A stretch of 64,000 nt of DNA from Arthrobacter stackebrandtii (GCF_017876675.1 NZ_JAGIOI010000001.1:310001-374000), one strand, 5' to 3'; shown: positions 53,281 to 62,570, counted from the stretch's first letter. The notes: generated by a model not told the origin, from the letters alone. A program made the numbers and translations.

Positions 53281-54408
53281 ATGAGCGAGACCGCAGAAAA
53301 CCTCCCCGCCGCGCCGCTGCGCGGATTCCGGATCGGCGTGACCGCGCACCGCCGGGCGGGCGACCTCATCGAGGCGCTGGAACGGCGCGGCGCCCAGGTG
53401 CTGCACGCGCCGGCCTTGAAGATCGCCCCCATGGAGGATGAGCAGGTCCTGCACGCAGAGACGGCGGACGTGGTTGCCGCGGCACCGGACATTGTCATGG
53501 TCACCACCGCGTATGGGATGCGCCGCTGGTGTGAAAGCGCCGACGCGGCCGGGCAGGGCGAGCAGCTGCTAGCCGCCCTGGCGAACGCCGCCATCTACGT
53601 CCGCGGCCCCAAGGCGCGCGGCGCCGTCCGGGCGGCCGGCCTGGACGACGTCGGCATCAGCGCCGACGAGACCACCGCAACACTCACCAGCTTGGTCATT
53701 GCCGACGGCGTCCGGGGCAAGACCGTGGCCGTGCAGGTCCACGGCTTCACGGACGTCGCCGCGCTGGACAGGCTTCGCGCCGCGGGAGCCACCGTGCTGA
53801 CGGTGACCCCCTACCGCTGGGTCAGCGCCGAGGAGGGGAACAGGCTGGGCCAGCTCATCGACGGCGTCATCAACCGCGAGCTGGACGTCGTCACCTTCAC
53901 CAGCGCCCCCGCCGTGGACGCCGTCCTCAGCACGGCAGCACAGCTGGGCCGGTCTGAGGACTTCCTGGCGGCACTGCGCGGGACCGGCCCGGGCACGGTG
54001 GTCAGTGCCGCCGTCGGGCCTGTCACGGCGGCTCCTCTCCTTCAGGCCGGCATCACGCCCCTGGTACCTGAGCGGTTCCGCATGGGGGCGCTCATCCGGC
54101 TCGTCTGCGAGCACTTGGAGCAGACCGGCGTGCTTCGGGCTGAAAGCCGGGGGTCCACGCTGGAGGTGCGCGGACAGTCGCTGAGCGTCGACGGCCAACC
54201 CGTCCAGCTGGCCCCCGCTCCCCTGCAGCTGCTGAAGCTGCTCATGGCTGCCGGCGGCGGGGTGCTTTCCCACGCCGAGTTGGCGTCCGGGCCCGACGCC
54301 CCGGACGCCGACCACGCCCTGCACATGGCGGTCAGCCGGCTGAGGGCAGCCCTGCCGGACCCCTCCATTGTGGAAACCGTCGTCAAGCGGGGCTATCGCC
54401 TGCGGTGA
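53281..54408 (+). CDS. hemD: Uroporphyrinogen-III synthase fused to an OmpR-type winged helix
   Basis: The 375-residue protein starts at ATG 53281 with AAGGAG upstream. Residues about 12-260 resemble HemD (RIGVTAHRRAGDLIEALERRG, VTFTSAPAVDAVL, VSAAVGPVTAAPLLQAGI). Residues about 290-375 form a trans_reg_C winged helix (LAPAPLQLLKLLMAAGG, LHMAVSRLRAALP, IVETVVKRGYRLR). Such HemD-wHTH fusions are known in actinobacteria (for example Rv0260c) beside nitrite reductase and SUMT genes. It may both make uroporphyrinogen III and bind DNA, or have become a regulator. Whether it is enzymatically active cannot be told. Confidence 0.85.
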   Translation: MSETAENLPAAPLRGFRIGVTAHRRAGDLIEALERRGAQVLHAPALKIAPMEDEQVLHAETADVVAAAPDIVMVTTAYGMRRWCESADAAGQGEQLLAALANAAIYVRGPKARGAVRAAGLDDVGISADETTATLTSLVIADGVRGKTVAVQVHGFTDVAALDRLRAAGATVLTVTPYRWVSAEEGNRLGQLIDGVINRELDVVTFTSAPAVDAVLSTAAQLGRSEDFLAALRGTGPGTVVSAAVGPVTAAPLLQAGITPLVPERFRMGALIRLVCEHLEQTGVLRAESRGSTLEVRGQSLSVDGQPVQLAPAPLQLLKLLMAAGGGVLSHAELASGPDAPDADHALHMAVSRLRAALPDPSIVETVVKRGYRLR

Positions 54409-54462
54409 GCGTTCCTGTGACACCATGGAGGCAACACATCCTCACGTGGAAAGGTTCACACC

Positions 54463-55167
54463 ATGAGCAGCAACAGCCCCTTCGCGGCAGATCCCGCCAA
54501 CGGTCTGGCCGGCTACATCGACCACACCCTGCTGGCACCCGAGGCCAGCCACGCCGACATCCTGCGCCTGTGCGCCGAGGCGGCCGAGCACCACTTCAAG
54601 TCCGTCTGCGTGAACCCCGTCTGGGTGGAGACCGCCAAGAAGGCGCTGCTGGGCACCGGCGTGCTGACCTGCACCGTTGTCGGCTTCCCGCTGGGCACCC
54701 ACAACACCGACGTCAAGGTCTTCGAGGCCCGCGGCGCCACCATGGACGGCGCCGACGAGGTCGACATGGTCATCAACATCGCCTCCGCCCGCGCCCTGGA
54801 CCGCGAAGCCCTGGTCAACGACATCTCCGCCGTGGCCGAGGTTGTCCACGCCGAGGAGTCCATCCTGAAGGTCATCATCGAAACGTCCCTGCTCAGCGAC
54901 GACGAGAAGGTCCTCGCCTGCCAGGCCGCGGTCGAGGCCGGCGCGGACTTCGTCAAGACCTCCACCGGCTTCAACGGCGGCGGCGCAACGGCCCAGGATG
55001 TGGCCCTCATGCGCCAGACGGTCGGTCCGGACATCGGAGTGAAGGCCTCCGGCGGGGTGCGCACGCGTGAAAAGGCGGAGGAAATGATCGCAGCCGGTGC
55101 CACCCGCATCGGCACCAGTTCCGGCATTGCCATCGTCACCGGCGGCGCGGGCACGTCTTCGTACTAA
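54463..55167 (+). CDS. deoC: Deoxyribose-phosphate aldolase
   Basis: The 234-residue protein starts at ATG 54463 after GAAAGG. DeoC landmarks: YIDHTLLAPEASHADI, SVCVNPVWV, TVVGFPLGTH, DEVDMVINI (catalytic Asp), ADFVKTSTGFNGGGAT (Schiff-base Lys), and GVKASGGVRTREKAEEMI (second Lys). It cleaves 2-deoxyribose-5-phosphate to acetaldehyde and glyceraldehyde-3-phosphate, completing nucleoside breakdown with PNP and the mutase at 45.8-48.5 kb. The acetaldehyde produced could feed the aldehyde dehydrogenase at 24.8 kb. Confidence 0.94.
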   Translation: MSSNSPFAADPANGLAGYIDHTLLAPEASHADILRLCAEAAEHHFKSVCVNPVWVETAKKALLGTGVLTCTVVGFPLGTHNTDVKVFEARGATMDGADEVDMVINIASARALDREALVNDISAVAEVVHAEESILKVIIETSLLSDDEKVLACQAAVEAGADFVKTSTGFNGGGATAQDVALMRQTVGPDIGVKASGGVRTREKAEEMIAAGATRIGTSSGIAIVTGGAGTSSY

Positions 55168-55253
55168 TCCATACTAAGATCGAGGGAAAGATCATCGCTC
55201 CGGCCTGCCCGGTGCAACCACTTATGCTCCCCCACATGGGGTCAGGAGGAACC

Positions 55254-55478
55254 GTGTCCAACAACGCTTACCGCGGCGAAAACAGCCTGGTGCAGTCCAT
55301 CGTCTTGTTTGTCATTTTCTTTGGCTTGTTCCTTGGCGGCATCTTCGCCTTCTCGTACTGGAGCCTGGAAAGCTTCGCCCACGCCTTCGTGCCGGCCGCA
55401 CTGGGCATTGGCCTGTGCTCCTTGGCCATCTTCGTCCCGGTGACGATCATGGGCCGCTCGGACTCCGCAGGCGAGTAG
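55254..55478 (+). CDS. Small two-helix membrane protein
   Basis: The 74-residue protein starts at GTG 55254; AGGAGG lies just upstream, so the longer frame from 55212 is unlikely. It has a short polar N-terminus (VSNNAYRGENSLVQ) and two membrane segments (about 14-36 and 44-65) ending in a short polar tail. It is unrecognised. It follows deoC by 86 bp and ends at the strong terminator at 55494. Confidence 0.68.
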   Translation: MSNNAYRGENSLVQSIVLFVIFFGLFLGGIFAFSYWSLESFAHAFVPAALGIGLCSLAIFVPVTIMGRSDSAGE

Positions 55479-55493
55479 CACCCCGTTTATTGC

Positions 55494-55567
55494 AACTGGC
55501 CCGCAGTAAACGGCGAAAATATACGTTTTGGACGTGTTTTTCGCCGGCTGCTGCGGGTCAGTTTTTT
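55494..55567 (+). terminator. Terminator after the small membrane protein gene
   Basis: AACTG-G-CCCGCAG and CGGCGAAAA on the left pair with TTTTCGCCG and CTGCGGG-T-CAGTT on the right, forming a long interrupted stem. TTTTTT at 55562-55567 follows directly. Confidence 0.8.
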
Positions 55568-55629
55568 AAGTTCGACGGCGTCGGGCACCTCCCGCTGCTG
55601 GCGCACCCCGCCCCGGTGCTACCTTGCAA

Positions 55630-55695
55630 AAATGATCCCGATCCCGCTTTCTGATCCTGGGATTCCGGGTTCAGAAAGCGGGATCGGGATCATTT
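55630..55695. repeat. Perfect 25-bp palindrome
   Basis: The arms 55630-55654 and 55671-55695 are fully complementary (AAATGATCCCGATCCCGC and on), with a 16-nt loop. It lies in the convergent gap between the small membrane protein gene and the deacylase. It has A/T ends but no long T-run; it may be a bidirectional terminator or a repeat element. Confidence 0.88.
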
Positions 55696-55760
55696 CCTGA
55701 TGCACGACGGCGGGACCTTCCTTGCGCTGCCAGCCACCTCCCTGCCTGCAGCGCTGATGC

Positions 55761-57341
55761 TCAAAGCACCTGGCCGTACCGGCCCGCCGTCATGGCTCCT
55801 CCGGAGACAGCCGGCCGGCCCCCAACCCAGACGTCCTGTACACCAAAGGCCAGTTGACGCGGCTGTGCGTAGCTCGCACGGTCGCTGATCCGCCCCTGGT
55901 CAAAGCGCACAAGATCGGCAACCTTCCCAACCACGATGGTTCCCCGCTCCTCGAGCCCAATTCGAGAGGCCGGCAGGGACGTCATTTTTCGGACTGCTTC
56001 CTCCAACGTGAGTACCCCGCGCTCACGCACATATTCGCCCAGCACCCGTGCGAAAGTCCCAAAGGACCGGGGATGCGGCACACCGTCGCCCGCAACGGAC
56101 AGCGTCCACCCGTCGCTGGCGACAGAGACCAGCGGATGCGCCAGCACCGCCTCCACGTCTGCCTCCGACATTGCATGATTGACAATGGCAACCGCGCCGT
56201 TGTGGCCCTCAAGCACCCGCAGCGCGGCTTCCTCCGGGCTGCAGTCCAGCCGCTCACCGAGCTCGGTGAGCGAAAGGCCTGCACCCCAGCTGAAGTCCTC
56301 GCCTGACGATGGCCCCACCCCTGCGATGCGCACTCCGGTTGGGTCCAGGTCACGTCCAAAGCGCTCGGCAATCCCTGCTGCCACTCGCGGCCTTTCATGC
56401 CGGTCACGCAGACGTTTCAACATCGCGGCTGGGCCACCGTCGAGTGCAAACGCAGGCAACCGCGACGTCAGCGTCGTGCTCGATGCCGCATATGGGTACA
56501 CATCGGCTGCAACGTCAAGACCCCGCGCATGAGCGGATTCAATGCGTTCCAGCGCAATGAGCGGAAGCCCATGGTTGGCCGGTCCCATCGCCTTCAGATG
56601 AGAAATCTCAAGGCGTGCCCCCGCGGCCTCGGACGTGGCAATCGCTTCATCGAGGGAATCGAGCAAGCGGTCTGATTCGTTGCGCATATGGGTGGAGTAG
56701 AGCAGCCCCGCTTCAGCGGCGGCTCGCGCCAGGACCTGCATTTCGCGTTCGCCAGCGAAAGAGCCGGGCGCATACACGAGCCCCGAGGTGAACCCGCGGA
56801 CGCCCTGTTCAGCTGCGAGATGGATCTCGCCGGCCATCAAAGCGAGCTCTTCATCTGTCGCCGGCCGGTTGGCCAGGCCGAGAACGTGTGCGCGCAGTGT
56901 CGTATGGCCAAGTTGCATGACCAGATTGACTCCCGGCCGGTGCTCCGCAGTGGCGGCAGCATAGCCGCGGGCATCGTCCCAGGCACCGTTGAAGACCGCG
57001 TCAAACTGGGCCCCGGCCCGGCGGATTTGGCCAAGATCGTGAGTTGGGAAGGGAGAGGCACCGCAGTTTCCCGTGACCACGGTCGTCACTCCCTGCATGA
57101 GTTGGGATTCGGCTGCGGGGGCGCCTTGGATGGAGAAGTCTGCGTGGGAGTGCAGGTCAATGAAACCGGGAGCCACCACGTCGCCAGCCGCATCCACTAC
57201 AACAGTGGCAGGGGCGGCAGCGAGGGGTTGCCCGGCCCCAACTGACGCGATCTTCCCGTCGCGTACGGCAATCGAACCCAGCTGGGCGGGTGCGCCCGTA
57301 CCGTCGACAATCAGTGCATTCGTAATAAGGAGATCAAACAT
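55761..57341 (-). CDS. N-acyl-D-amino-acid deacylase (D-aminoacylase)
   Basis: The 526-residue protein starts at ATG 57341 (MFDLLITNALIVDGTGAP), the normal N-terminus; GAGG lies five bases upstream and the permease stop is two bases away. The amidohydrolase fold shows APGFIDLHSHADFSI (metal His-x-His), TVVTGNCGASPF (bridging Cys), TSGLVYAPGSFA, STHMRNESDRLLDSL and RLEISHLKAMG (metal His residues). The C-terminus has the composite beta domain (GTIVVGKVADLVRFD). It removes acyl groups from N-acyl-D-amino acids or D-peptides. It is in an operon with the permease, which would import the substrate. Confidence 0.88.
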   Translation of the reverse strand: MFDLLITNALIVDGTGAPAQLGSIAVRDGKIASVGAGQPLAAAPATVVVDAAGDVVAPGFIDLHSHADFSIQGAPAAESQLMQGVTTVVTGNCGASPFPTHDLGQIRRAGAQFDAVFNGAWDDARGYAAATAEHRPGVNLVMQLGHTTLRAHVLGLANRPATDEELALMAGEIHLAAEQGVRGFTSGLVYAPGSFAGEREMQVLARAAAEAGLLYSTHMRNESDRLLDSLDEAIATSEAAGARLEISHLKAMGPANHGLPLIALERIESAHARGLDVAADVYPYAASSTTLTSRLPAFALDGGPAAMLKRLRDRHERPRVAAGIAERFGRDLDPTGVRIAGVGPSSGEDFSWGAGLSLTELGERLDCSPEEAALRVLEGHNGAVAIVNHAMSEADVEAVLAHPLVSVASDGWTLSVAGDGVPHPRSFGTFARVLGEYVRERGVLTLEEAVRKMTSLPASRIGLEERGTIVVGKVADLVRFDQGRISDRASYAQPRQLAFGVQDVWVGGRPAVSGGAMTAGRYGQVL

Positions 57342-57343
57342 GG

Positions 57344-58798
57344 TTACCTCGTTCCGAGAAAAAGAATCAAAAAGTACATCAACGCCGCCGGAACCAGAAG
57401 AATCCACCCGGTGAGCAGCATCATCCGCAGATTTTTTGAATGGGCAAGGCCCATGGCGCCTACCATGTTCGGGTTGGGGAAGGGACCATAGGTGTCCGCC
57501 TTCGAAGAAAACAACAGGACAACCACCCAGGACCCGGCGCCAACTCCCATTTCACCGGCCAGTGGCCCGAATACTTTGTCGATCAGCACCACTTGGGCCG
57601 CAGTTGCCCCAGGGACGCCAACCCAACCGATGAGGGCCACGATCAGCGAGAAGATGAAGGGTGAACTTGTTTCAAGGTGCGGCCGCAGCAACGCCAGGAC
57701 GGTGCCGAAGGGTTGGAGCCTGTCGATGATCAGGAACAGCACGGCCAGCAGCCAGAACAGCGCGAACACGCCGACCATGCTCCACATGCCCCGACCCAGC
57801 GCCGCAAACCATGCCCGCACAGGCAGCTTGGCGCCGAGGCCGGTGGCAATGGCCAGAATTGGCAGCGCAATAAGCGGAAAGATGATCCCGATTCCCGTCA
57901 CAATGGCCACGCTGACCAGGGCGGCCAGCAGCCCTGCAAAAATGGCCGCGGCCTTCCGCGCCACGGCAGTGATGGGGGTGTTGATTTCGGCGGCTTCGGC
58001 TGCTGAGTAAAAGTCTCCTTGTTTGGCGCTGCGCCGCTGCACCAGTGGCACCCAAAGCATTCCCACAACGAGCGTGAGCAGTGCGAGCGGACCGGCACCG
58101 ACGAGCAGGTAGGTTCCGTAGCCCACCTCGGCTGCCTGCATGATCGCCACGTTGCTTCCCGCGAACGGAGCGAGCGCGAGCCCGGCACAGCCGCCTATAA
58201 ACATGAGCGTTGCAGTGGAGATGCGCGTGTACCCCAGTCTGGCCGCCACAGGGATGAGCAGCGGGGCTGCGATCGCCAGCGCGCCGGCAAGGGTTCCCAG
58301 TGAGGCAACGAGCACCAGGCAGGCCAGCATGATGCCGAGTGCCACGGTGCGCGGGCCGCGCTGTCCAACAAGGCGCAGGACGCCGGCAACGATCACCTGA
58401 GCGACGCCGGTCTCGCGCAGGACGCCGCCTACACCGGCTCCCAGGGCAATGATCAGCCCGATGATGGTGACCTGATTGGTCAGCGAGCCCACCAGCAAAT
58501 CACCTGCTTGGGGCAACGTTGGCACATCAAGTACAAGAGCAGAGGCCAGCGCAACCAGTGTCGATGCGAGAATGCTCATGCCGGAGAAGGCCAGGACGGC
58601 ATAGAGCCCAATGGGCAGCAGCCCCCACAGGGCTGCCGGGTTTCCGCCGGGCAGGCCCTGCGTCGCCTGCACGAGCGGGGAAACCAGCAGGGCCAGTACG
58701 ATGCCGCTGACGGCGAGGCCAGCACGGACCAGGTTTGCTGGACTGTTCCAGGGTTTAGGCTTCGGGGCAGTGCCGACGGGCACAGTGGAGGTCTGCAT
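57344..58798 (-). CDS. Ion-transporter superfamily permease (GntP/NhaC-like)
   Basis: The protein has about eleven to twelve membrane helices with repeated Gly-rich helices such as LVASLGTLAGALAIAAPLLIPVAARLG and LIGWVGVPGATAAQVVLID. This layout fits anion/H+ or Na+ coupled permeases of the IT superfamily (GntP, DcuC, NhaC groups); a specific family was not settled. ATG 58798 is chosen; a GTG at 58834 overlaps the stop of the upstream fragment (GTGA) and would add 12 residues. It is followed within two bases by the deacylase, so it probably imports N-acyl amino acids or related organic anions. Confidence 0.75.
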   Translation of the reverse strand: MQTSTVPVGTAPKPKPWNSPANLVRAGLAVSGIVLALLVSPLVQATQGLPGGNPAALWGLLPIGLYAVLAFSGMSILASTLVALASALVLDVPTLPQAGDLLVGSLTNQVTIIGLIIALGAGVGGVLRETGVAQVIVAGVLRLVGQRGPRTVALGIMLACLVLVASLGTLAGALAIAAPLLIPVAARLGYTRISTATLMFIGGCAGLALAPFAGSNVAIMQAAEVGYGTYLLVGAGPLALLTLVVGMLWVPLVQRRSAKQGDFYSAAEAAEINTPITAVARKAAAIFAGLLAALVSVAIVTGIGIIFPLIALPILAIATGLGAKLPVRAWFAALGRGMWSMVGVFALFWLLAVLFLIIDRLQPFGTVLALLRPHLETSSPFIFSLIVALIGWVGVPGATAAQVVLIDKVFGPLAGEMGVGAGSWVVVLLFSSKADTYGPFPNPNMVGAMGLAHSKNLRMMLLTGWILLVPAALMYFLILFLGTR

Positions 58799-58830
58799 TG
58801 ACCAACTTTCTACTAGTTGAATGATGGTGC

Positions 58831-59037
58831 TCACGTGAGTTTGCGCAGCATTTCCTCGCCGGATTCGGCAACAATCCCGACAAGTTGCTGGGCACGGCGG
58901 ACAGGCATGAGCGAGCGGCCGCCGCCCGTGCGGCGGGTGGCGTAAATCGCCGGGCTCGCAAGGGAGTTGTAGCCAAAATGGTTCGAGGCATAATATCCGC
59001 CGGTGTCTAGAGCTGCAAGCAGCCTCCCTGCTGCAGT
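58831..59037 (-). pseudogene. C-terminal fragment of a PLP-dependent decarboxylase/racemase-like enzyme
   Basis: After an in-frame stop at 59038-59040, a clean frame reads 68 residues with LDTGGYYASNHFGYNSLASP, resembling the C-terminal barrel signature of fold-III PLP enzymes (LysA/ornithine decarboxylase type, DxGAY ... YNSxxRP). It then reads RRTGGGRSLMPVRRAQQLVG and ends EEMLRKLT with TGA. No start codon or N-terminal lysine domain is present, so it is probably the tail of a gene deleted when the LuxR gene arrived. Its stop overlaps a GTG of the permease frame, suggesting it was once the operon's previous gene. Confidence 0.5.
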
Positions 59038-59067
59038 TCAGCTATTCAAGATGTACGACGGCGGGAC

Positions 59068-61887
59068 TCACCGTCCGCCCGCCGGCGCACCATTCAGGGG
59101 GTGGCTGGTATTGCCCAGCAGGTTTAACGCCGCAGCAGTGGTCAAGGCTTCCGTGCGCGAGGCTGCGCCCAGCTTGCGGTAAATGCGTCTGGTGTGCGTT
59201 TTGACAGTGTTTGCTGAGATATACAGTGCTTCGGCGGTCGCTTTGATGCTGCCTCCGTGCCCGAGCGCCTCAAGTACCTTTAGTTCGGCCGGGGTCAACG
59301 CCTCGTGGACTACCTCTTGGACAATGAAGCGTGGCACGTGTTCCAGCAGGTCGCTGAATTCTGTGCCGAATCGTTGGTCCGTAGCCTCGAACATCAACTG
59401 CAAGGTTTCAAAGGAGACGCACAGCAATGGTAGGCGCAGCCCGGTTCGCTGCAACTCAGCCCCAACCAGCGCAACAGCGTCCGTAGCAGTTTCCACGCGG
59501 GCATCACGCCAGGCGGCAGTGGCCGCCAGCAGTGCTGCTTCAGACCGCCAGCGCAGTGAAACCTGGCTGGAACCCTGCAGCGATTCCAAACAGGAAAGCG
59601 CCGTCAGTTCTGCTCCCAAGAAGTCACCCCGCGACAACCTCAGCCGGGCCAGGGACAGCTTTATGCCGACATTATTGGCGTCCGCACTTTCCAGAATGCG
59701 CTCGGCAACAGCGAAGTTGCCCGTCCACATGGCCAAGTCCGCCTCCGTCTTCTTCAAAGCCAAGTCCTGGGCCTTCACGATCGGTGGTCGCGCACTGTGT
59801 AGGGCCATGTGTTGGCGCAACGTGCCCAAGGCTGCCTGTGGACCGATCCTGACCAAGGTGGCCAGGGCAACAGTAGTGGCAACCATCGCCCAGGTTTCGC
59901 GCGCGGTCATATCTGTTGCCAGCAGCTCCAATTCCGCCTCCGCTGCTGTGTAATCGAAGTCTTCGAGCGCCGTAATTGCCTTCGCGAGCCCCAAATTTGC
60001 TGCACCGAAGTGCTCCCGCCAGTCTCCGGCGTGGTGTGCCTTTGATGCCAAGGCAATACGCTTCCGAGATGTGGAAATTTCACCATCCATGGCTGCAACA
60101 AGTGCTTGGCCGCTCATGCCGCGGGCTTCTTCGGAAGATTGCTCCAACAGACTGGCCAAAAAATGAACCTTCTCGTAATGCATTTCGGCCAGTCGGTAAC
60201 TCCCATTAAGCAGGTGTGCCAGGGCCACGACCGCATGGGCCATCGTGGCCGAGGGGCCAAATATGGGATCCAAATGGACGGTCGATGCAAACAACTTTTG
60301 GGAAGTTACCCCGGCAAAGAAGGCGGCCTGCTCCCCATTTCCCATCATGCGATGAATGGCGGTGAGGTTCCCCGCTTCAGGGAAATCAAAACCGATTCCG
60401 ATGGCGTGGCGCCGTTCCAGTTCGGTTATCAATGCATTGGAGGCAACTTCCAGTTGAATCCTGGGTGTGCTTGAGCGTTCAAAGTCAATGACGAATCGTG
60501 CGGAAATGAGCAGTGGATACCGATTCACGGTGCTCAGTGGCAGCTGCGCGAGGGCACGGCGGGTGCTCTCATGAAGAACGCTGACGAGCATCGAGAAATG
60601 TCGGGCCAAGGTCGTGGCTGCTTCGTCGAGCCTCCTGAGCCTGCACTGGATAGCCAGGGCGAGTTCGGGACGCTCGGCTTCGATCCATGCGGCGTAGATT
60701 ATCTCTTGCTCCTCAACCACCTCGGGCAGGAGCAACGTTCTGGCAATGCTGGCGAGCGCCTCCCCCAGTGCAGGGTGGAACGAGAATCGTGATCCCGTTC
60801 TGAAATCCTGCTGGATCAGCACGCCCTTGGCTTCCAATCGGTGAATCGCATCGTCTGCTTCACCGCTATTGAGGCCTGACGTTTTACTTGCGAGCTCTAC
60901 GGAAAACTGGTTGCACACTGCCGTGCCCAGCAGAAGCTGCCGTTCAGTTGAATTGGCGGTGCGAAGAAGAGTCTTTACGTAGCTGACAGCGAAGTCCTGG
61001 ACCAGAAATCCAGAACCGGCATCCGGCAACGAGTCTTCGATGACCATGGCCCTGGCCGCCAACGGCCACCCCTGGCTGAGCTCGTAAATCTTCCCTGCGC
61101 GTGAATGTGGAGGAGCCTGCCCGGCTGGAACACCGGCGTCATCGTGCCGCTGCAGTAGTTCCCCAACGTTGTGCCGCTGCAGTAGTTCCTCAACTTCGTG
61201 CAGCGAAAACGCAAACGACGCCGAGTTCCTGTAGCACCGTTCTACCCGTAGGGCCACGGATGCCTGGTTGAGCGTGCTGTGTGTCCGGGAGGAGACAACT
61301 ATCCGGAGCCCCCTAATGGCTTCCAAAAGCGAAACAACGTCCTCACCGATGCAGGGGTCGCTCACATGGTGAAAGTCATCAAGAACAATGGTCAGGGCAA
61401 CCCCGACACTCATAAGGGAACGGTGGACCGCCCCTTGAATCAGGGAATCCGTCAGTGTCGACAAATCCAGGCGGGCAAGGAAACTGTCGCTCGCTGCCAG
61501 CTCCGCATCCTGCAATGCCGCCAGGACACGAATCCAGAACGCGCCTCGGCTGGCGTTGTCACCGTACAGCGTCACCCAAACCAATGTTTCTGGCTGATGC
61601 GCGGTGGAGTCCGCCCACTGGGCCAGCGCGGTCGTCTTGCCGGTGCCAGCTGGACCTTCAACCAGCATGAGCTGTGCGGTGCCGCAAAGTTCCGAGAGCT
61701 CATTAAGCAAATGGGGTCGGGGAACAGTTGAACTTCGAATAACGGGAACAAAATATGAGCGAGGACCAGCCGGGAACTCCTCCGAAATTAATCCCACCGG
61801 TGGTGCCAAACTAACATTCAACAGCAAAACGGTGCCCCAATTCGTCGTTTCCTTCGGAGCCTGCAAAACTGCGCATATTCCGATCAA
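59068..61887 (-). CDS. LuxR family MalT-like ATP-dependent regulator
   Basis: The protein is up to 939 residues. Walker A is VEGPAGTGKTTAL (about 76-88), Walker B LTIVLDDFHHV. A long helical repeat region follows. The C-terminal LuxR HTH is LTPAELKVLEALGH to ISANTVKTHTRRIYRKLGAASR. The start is uncertain: TTG 61887 opens the frame, other TTG codons lie at positions 21-27, and no ribosome site is convincing. It lies upstream of and on the same strand as the permease-deacylase operon, its likely target. It is only distantly similar to the other MalT-like protein at 19766. GC looks below the chromosomal level. Confidence 0.85.
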   Translation of the reverse strand: MIGICAVLQAPKETTNWGTVLLLNVSLAPPVGLISEEFPAGPRSYFVPVIRSSTVPRPHLLNELSELCGTAQLMLVEGPAGTGKTTALAQWADSTAHQPETLVWVTLYGDNASRGAFWIRVLAALQDAELAASDSFLARLDLSTLTDSLIQGAVHRSLMSVGVALTIVLDDFHHVSDPCIGEDVVSLLEAIRGLRIVVSSRTHSTLNQASVALRVERCYRNSASFAFSLHEVEELLQRHNVGELLQRHDDAGVPAGQAPPHSRAGKIYELSQGWPLAARAMVIEDSLPDAGSGFLVQDFAVSYVKTLLRTANSTERQLLLGTAVCNQFSVELASKTSGLNSGEADDAIHRLEAKGVLIQQDFRTGSRFSFHPALGEALASIARTLLLPEVVEEQEIIYAAWIEAERPELALAIQCRLRRLDEAATTLARHFSMLVSVLHESTRRALAQLPLSTVNRYPLLISARFVIDFERSSTPRIQLEVASNALITELERRHAIGIGFDFPEAGNLTAIHRMMGNGEQAAFFAGVTSQKLFASTVHLDPIFGPSATMAHAVVALAHLLNGSYRLAEMHYEKVHFLASLLEQSSEEARGMSGQALVAAMDGEISTSRKRIALASKAHHAGDWREHFGAANLGLAKAITALEDFDYTAAEAELELLATDMTARETWAMVATTVALATLVRIGPQAALGTLRQHMALHSARPPIVKAQDLALKKTEADLAMWTGNFAVAERILESADANNVGIKLSLARLRLSRGDFLGAELTALSCLESLQGSSQVSLRWRSEAALLAATAAWRDARVETATDAVALVGAELQRTGLRLPLLCVSFETLQLMFEATDQRFGTEFSDLLEHVPRFIVQEVVHEALTPAELKVLEALGHGGSIKATAEALYISANTVKTHTRRIYRKLGAASRTEALTTAAALNLLGNTSHPLNGAPAGGR

Positions 61888-62036
61888 CTTGGATGATACA
61901 TCAGTGCCGTTGCCCCCAATTCATATGACGTCAGGGACCCGGACACACCGTGAAGGCACCGCCCGGACCAGAAACGGCTCGGACAGTGCCTTCAACCAAA
62001 GATTCCCACAGACCAGCTGCAATCTTCCGGGCAACA

Positions 62037-62570
62037 TCAGTTCGGGGCGAAAAGTCCGCCACCTGTGAAGTTGGTGCACGAATAGGCAAAGGTTGCATTG
62101 TTCCGCTTGGTGGCGCCGGAGCCAAGGAGCACAATTCCTGCAAACCACGCTGAAACTGGTGTACCCGCTGTTGTAACGGTCATCCCTGGATGGCTGAACG
62201 TGACTACTTTCAATCCGTCTTCCTCGGTCTCAACCCATGTCCACGAGTAGAGCTCCGCAACTGCTGTCCATTCCGTGTAGCCGTCCGGGAAGGTAGCTAC
62301 GAGCGTGATCTCACCTGTCGTGGTCCCAGCCGGGCCCTCAAGCGTAAAGTTCCCGCCGGTCAGCGTGACTTCCTGGATAACGCCTTCAACCGTATTGGTA
62401 TTGGTACCGCCGGAAAAGATGTACCTTTCCTGAAAAACCGGATCGCTGGCTGACGCGGCGGGCGCGGCAACCGCTACGGCAATAACCGGCAGGGACCATG
62501 CGGCACCTTTGACAACTCGGCGGCGAGTGTGGCTGCTCAGAACTGAATCTTCAATGACTTTGTTTTCCAT
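62037..62570 (-). CDS. Tat-exported small surface protein, paralogue 1
   Basis: The 177-residue protein has a twin-arginine-type signal: HTRRRVVKGAAWSLPVIAVA, then APAASASD with a probable cleavage after ASA. The mature part (about 130 residues) is beta-rich, low in charge and contains many Thr/Gly (VTLTGGNFTLEGPAGTTTGE, VVTFSHPGMTVTTAGTPV). The same signal and the same beta motifs occur in the 63267-63815 protein, so they are paralogues. Function is unknown; it looks like an extracellular beta-sandwich protein. It was not recognised as a named family. Confidence 0.75.
   Translation of the reverse strand: MENKVIEDSVLSSHTRRRVVKGAAWSLPVIAVAVAAPAASASDPVFQERYIFSGGTNTNTVEGVIQEVTLTGGNFTLEGPAGTTTGEITLVATFPDGYTEWTAVAELYSWTWVETEEDGLKVVTFSHPGMTVTTAGTPVSAWFAGIVLLGSGATKRNNATFAYSCTNFTGGGLFAPN

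Noticed and set aside
58755-58991. 78-codon minus-strand frame (MPRTILATT...)
   Set aside because: It overlaps, in another frame, the better-supported PLP-enzyme tail and the permease start; composition is not protein-like.
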